35,044 bases of DNA from Altibacter sp. (GTDB lineage: Bacteria; Bacteroidota; Bacteroidia; Flavobacteriales; Flavobacteriaceae). Made by a program: the position numbers and the translations under genes. Below the pieces are notes generated by a model that was not told the DNA's origin, ran no database searches, and worked only from the letters and a program-made list of their open reading frames with translations. Numbering within the stretch: the first letter of the stretch is position 1; each line of letters starts with the position of its first letter. The stretch covers positions 1-35,044 of the forward strand of contig NZTP01000045.1 in NCBI GenBank assembly GCA_002696485.1, in the 5' to 3' direction. Of this stretch, positions 32,459-35,044 are shown one piece after another.

Positions 32459-32463
32459 TTCGT

Positions 32464-34989
32464 ATGGCGCAACACACCACATGGCTTTTTACAATGGCGT
32501 GGCGAGACGCTAAGGCGAGCAAGCTGCGTTTGTTCTTGTTCATGGCCTCCATCATTCTAGGTATTGCCGCTGTGGTGTCGATACAACTGTTCAGCACCAC
32601 TCTTAAGGACAATATACAGCGTCAGTCGAAATCCTTGATGGGAGCCGATTACATCATTGATGTTAGAGAGCAACCGACAGCACGTGCTCAAGCCATCATC
32701 GACTCCTTACAGCCCGATGCGTTGGAAGTGAATTTTATGTCCATGATCGCCTTTCCGAAGAACGAAGGCACCAAATTAGTGCAAGTGCGAGGTATGGACG
32801 GCAATTTCCCTTTTTACGGATCGATGGATACGCAACCCGCCTCAGCAGCAAGTAGTTACCAGTCCTTAGGTGGAGCTCTGGTTGATGCTACCTTGCTATT
32901 GCAATTCAACATACAGCCGGGAGATTCCATCAAAGTAGGCGCGGTCACCTTGCCCATCGTTGGGGCCTTGAAAAGTATTCCCGGAAGTACCGCCATCTCT
33001 ACCACGGTAGCGCCCCCTGTGGTCATTCCGCATCGGTTTATTGAGGCTACCGAGTTGTTGCAATTTGGAAGTCGCAGGGAGTATCAGTTTTTTTACAAAG
33101 CGGCGGACACCTTGGATTTGTTGCGATTTGAAGATCGGTTAGACCCTATGTTGGATGCCGAAAATGCCGACTTGGATACGCATACCAGTACGAGCCGACG
33201 GTTGGGCAGGCGTTATGAAAACGTAAGCAGGTTCTTAAACCTGGTGGCCTTTATTGCCCTGTTATTAGGATGTATAGGCGTGGCCAGTTCTGTGCATATT
33301 TATATTAAGGAAAAATTACCCTCGATCGCCGTTTTAAAATGTATGGGCGCTTCCCGAAAGCAGAGTTTCTTGATCTTCTTGATCCAAATTGCAGGCATCG
33401 GGCTTATGGGTGGTTTGCTAGGTGCCATGATAGGCGTGGCCTTGCAAGCGTTGTTTCCATATCTGCTCGAAGCGTTTCTGCCCTTTGCTGTAGAAGTAAG
33501 CATTTCGGCACAACCGATTGTTATAGGAATCTTCCTCGGCTTGTTCATGTCTGTGTTGTTTGCTCTATTGCCCTTGCTCAATACCTGGTACGTATCGCCC
33601 TTGCAAGTACTGCGTGTGGATGAAAAAGCAACCGAAGGGCCCAAAGAAGCGCGAGCCATTGTCTTTGCCATCCTTTTGATCTTCCTGTTCTTATGTTCGT
33701 ATTGGTTGTTAGCCGATGTGCTCTATGCGCTCAGCTTTGTCGCAGGAACGCTTATCACCTTCAGTATTTTGGCCGGCATAGCGTTGCTAAGTATGAAAGT
33801 CCTACGTAGGTACTTTCCGAAGAAATGGGGTTTTACGAGTCGGCAAAGTCTACTCAATTTGTTCAGACCCAATAATCAGACCGTCGTTTTGGTGGTCGCG
33901 ATTGGTTTGGGCACCTTTTTAATCAGCACCTTATATTTTACCAAGGATATCCTATTGGCAAAAACCGACGTGGGGAATAGCAGCGCCAATGCCAATATGA
34001 TCGTGTTGGATGTACAGCGCGATCAGCGTGATGCCGTGGTACAACGCATCCAATCCAAGGACTTGCCCATCGTGGACAATATTCCTTTAGTGACCATGCG
34101 TATGCACCGGTTGAAAGGTCGGTTGGTGAACGAACTACGTCAAGACAGCACACGACAGGTGCGGGGTTGGCTATTGAATCATGAGTTCCGGACCACCTAT
34201 CGCGATACGCTCATCGCTTCGGAAACATTGATCGCAGGAAGCTTTGCCACGCAAGCACCCCCTAATGGACCCGTACCCATCTCCATTTCAGACAATCTCG
34301 CCATGGACGCCGATCTTGCCCTTGGTGATACCGTCGTTTTCGACGTACAAGGCGTACTTATGGAAACTGTTGTTGGCAGCGTACGCAAAGTGGATTGGGC
34401 ACAATTACAGCTCAACTTCTCCCTAGTCTTTCCCGAGGGAGTCCTGGAGCAAGCCCCCCAATTCAATGTGATCACTACGGCCGTACCCACTGAGGCAGCA
34501 TCGGCCGATCTGCAGCGCGATCTCGTGGCCACATTTCCCAATGTCACCGTCCTCGATCTACGACAGGTCTATACCCTTATTGAAGATATCCTGAGCAAGG
34601 TATCCTGGATCATTAACTTTATGGCCTTCTTTAGCATCCTCACAGGGATCATTGTCTTGATCGGTTCCGTGCGGACCAGCAAATACCAGCGCATTAAAGA
34701 AAGCGTATTGTTACGAACCTTGGGTGCTACCAACCGGCAGATCCTACAGATCGCTGCCCTAGAATACGTGTTCTTGGGGTTGTTGGGCAGTTTGGTAGGC
34801 ATTGTACTCGCTTTGGTGAGTAGTTTGTGTTTGGCGTTGTTTGTGTTTGAAGTACCGTTTGTGCCGTCGGCGATCCCGTTCTTGGTATTCTTACCGGGGA
34901 TCACTTTCTTGGTGGTAGCGATTGGGTTGAGTAATATTCGATCGGTATTGCGCAGTTCCCCTTTGGAAGTGTTGCGACGGGAGGGGTAG
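32464..34989 (+). CDS. ybbP: FtsX-like ABC permease, YbbP type
   Basis: An 841-residue permease. One helix near the N-terminus (LFLFMASIILGIAAVVSIQL) precedes a MacB-type periplasmic domain (residues ~45-255). A first FtsX block follows (FLNLVAFIALLLGCIGVASS, then SIAVLKCMGASRKQ), then a middle block of helices. A second periplasmic domain (~500-690) precedes a final FtsX block (WIINFMAFFSILTGIIVLIG, then SVLLRTLGATNRQI). Length is close to E. coli YbbP (about 800). Together with the ATPase and the divergent esterase it probably moves or extracts a lipid or lipoprotein-like substrate at the envelope. The 55 bases after its stop hold nothing I can name. Confidence 0.92.
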   Translation: MAQHTTWLFTMAWRDAKASKLRLFLFMASIILGIAAVVSIQLFSTTLKDNIQRQSKSLMGADYIIDVREQPTARAQAIIDSLQPDALEVNFMSMIAFPKNEGTKLVQVRGMDGNFPFYGSMDTQPASAASSYQSLGGALVDATLLLQFNIQPGDSIKVGAVTLPIVGALKSIPGSTAISTTVAPPVVIPHRFIEATELLQFGSRREYQFFYKAADTLDLLRFEDRLDPMLDAENADLDTHTSTSRRLGRRYENVSRFLNLVAFIALLLGCIGVASSVHIYIKEKLPSIAVLKCMGASRKQSFLIFLIQIAGIGLMGGLLGAMIGVALQALFPYLLEAFLPFAVEVSISAQPIVIGIFLGLFMSVLFALLPLLNTWYVSPLQVLRVDEKATEGPKEARAIVFAILLIFLFLCSYWLLADVLYALSFVAGTLITFSILAGIALLSMKVLRRYFPKKWGFTSRQSLLNLFRPNNQTVVLVVAIGLGTFLISTLYFTKDILLAKTDVGNSSANANMIVLDVQRDQRDAVVQRIQSKDLPIVDNIPLVTMRMHRLKGRLVNELRQDSTRQVRGWLLNHEFRTTYRDTLIASETLIAGSFATQAPPNGPVPISISDNLAMDADLALGDTVVFDVQGVLMETVVGSVRKVDWAQLQLNFSLVFPEGVLEQAPQFNVITTAVPTEAASADLQRDLVATFPNVTVLDLRQVYTLIEDILSKVSWIINFMAFFSILTGIIVLIGSVRTSKYQRIKESVLLRTLGATNRQILQIAALEYVFLGLLGSLVGIVLALVSSLCLALFVFEVPFVPSAIPFLVFLPGITFLVVAIGLSNIRSVLRSSPLEVLRREG

Positions 34990-35044
34990 TGGATTGACTT
35001 CGATAACTGAATTATGCAAAACAGCATAGCTGTACGGAAATCAA

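Overview
The window looks like the chromosome of a marine-type member of the Bacteroidota, most likely family Flavobacteriaceae. Four kinds of evidence support this. The primary-type sigma factor is short (288 aa) and starts with the Bacteroidota signature MRQLKITKQ. Promoters repeatedly match the Bacteroidota -7 element TAnnTTTG, and one has a perfect TTTG-N19-TATCTTTG layout. Shine-Dalgarno sequences are generally absent. Secreted proteins have the usual ...AQ or ...SQ signal-peptide ends, and one carries a type IX secretion C-terminal sorting domain. I see no tRNA, rRNA, CRISPR array, transposase or phage gene.

Layout: 1-2733 (minus) holds a truncated SLC13-type permease and a sigma-70 factor. 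2858-4519 (plus) holds a small membrane protein, a secreted protein, and an overlapping pair of membrane protein and XRE regulator behind a palindromic candidate operator. 4634-5213 holds a DUF1456 protein facing a small minus-strand transcript that has its own terminator. 5375-7301 (minus) is an operon of three tandem secreted paralogs. 7550-10695 holds two membrane proteins, an ExbD next to a secreted glutaredoxin-like protein, and a lipoprotein. 10790-17821 holds a type IX-exported heme peroxidase, a superfamily II helicase, a 1046-residue sortilin/BNR-type secreted protein and a 45-residue membrane peptide. 17954-20250 holds two exporters. 20338-23876 holds M61 and M28 metallopeptidases meeting at a strong shared terminator. 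24020-24726 holds a 53-residue ORF, an 87-nt hairpin with a T-tract, and a YtxH-like protein. 29877-34989 holds a zinc alcohol dehydrogenase and a tesA / ybbA-ybbP type divergent cluster.

The most unusual part is 24.8-29.85 kb. Only an alpha/beta-hydrolase with a membrane tail and a cold-shock gene are coding there. Between and around them lies a mosaic of repeated DNA. A two-module palindromic repeat occurs three times in the same orientation. Five separate degenerate tandem arrays have 7-bp periodicity, and two arrays have 11-bp periodicity. One heptad array is flanked by a 15-bp direct duplication, as if it had been inserted into a repeat. The hydrolase and the cold-shock gene each sit between direct copies of the long repeat, so recombination could delete or amplify them.

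Functionally the window is dominated by the cell envelope: secreted peptidases, a secreted peroxidase, surface-type proteins, transporters and a lipoprotein-like esterase next to an ABC exporter. This fits an organism that degrades proteins and lives on surfaces. No single new defence or biosynthetic system is evident. The best candidates for something undescribed are the phased repeat arrays, the 87-nt structured RNA, the three-paralog secreted operon and the ExbD-glutaredoxin pair.
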